The position numbers were made by a program, and so were the translations under genes. 15,238 nucleotides of DNA from assembly GCA_002435585.1 (NCBI GenBank), contig DJDY01000054.1, forward strand, positions 1 through 15,238, given 5' to 3'. The notes beneath the pieces were generated by a model. It searched no databases. It was given only the letters and a program-made list of their open reading frames with translations, and was not told the origin of the DNA. This document shows, piece after piece, positions 15,148 through 15,238 of this stretch (the stretch's first letter is position 1; the number at the start of each line of letters is the position of its first letter). This DNA is from Lachnospira sp. UBA5912. Its GTDB lineage: Bacteria > Bacillota > Clostridia > Lachnospirales > Lachnospiraceae.

Positions 15148-15238
15148 TCAGCCAAATGCTTTCTGACCGGCAAGCAGCTTATCAAGTATATCTGCCAGCG
15201 GTTCCATGGAATTCTTTACCTCTTCAAATGTATTAGTC
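15148..15238 (-). CDS. C-terminal end of an unidentified protein
   Basis: An open frame enters from the right edge and ends at TGA (15148-15150), 144 bases upstream of pepD. The visible residues include FEEVKNSMEPLADILDKLL and end AGQKAFG. They look like an amphipathic helix at the end of a soluble protein. Too little is present to name a family; the codon use and orientation match pepD, which supports it as real. Confidence 0.5.
   Translation of the reverse strand, partial: TNTFEEVKNSMEPLADILDKLLAGQKAFG

Overview
The window looks like chromosomal DNA of a low-GC, spore-former-related Clostridium-class bacterium, most likely a Lachnospiraceae member. Support comes from a LigA of the divergent type I associate with that family, a DUF5688-type protein, a SpoVB-like flippase, an acetyl-type MetA, AGGAGG ribosome binding sites and AT-rich intergenic DNA. 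This assignment rests on recognised protein families, not on a database search.

Layout, left to right: a glyceraldehyde-3-phosphate dehydrogenase gene (minus, 3' end cut off by the window); a Na/phosphate cotransporter with a PhoU-like tail (minus); a PHP-domain histidinol-phosphatase-like gene (plus); a cysteine desulfurase (minus) diverging from a spoVB-like flippase (plus); a small conserved-looking protein (minus) whose 3' end overlaps spoVB; metAA (minus); rluF followed by ligA (minus, probably co-transcribed); a 0.5-kb repeat-rich stretch ending in a tRNA-Arg(CCG) gene (plus); a DUF5688 protein (minus); a 0.5-kb non-coding stretch with a strong bidirectional terminator; pepD (minus); and the last codons of an unidentified gene (minus).

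The genes are housekeeping or metabolic (glycolysis, phosphate uptake, Fe-S/thio-group sulfur supply, methionine synthesis, rRNA modification, DNA ligation, dipeptide hydrolysis) and mostly separate transcription units. I see no defence system, prophage, CRISPR array or intact insertion sequence.

The unusual content is between the genes. It includes a roughly 200-bp structured element with 15-bp perfect terminal inverted repeats (11529-11728), a degenerate array of about 14-bp units just before the tRNA gene (11774-11917), a hairpin sequence present twice in the window (1032-1064 and 13193-13225), three consecutive inverted repeats between metAA and ligA, a nested inverted repeat between two convergent genes, and a spoVB terminator lying inside the coding region of the opposite gene. 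Separately, codon use changes abruptly inside gap, which suggests either an assembly join or a recombined gene end.
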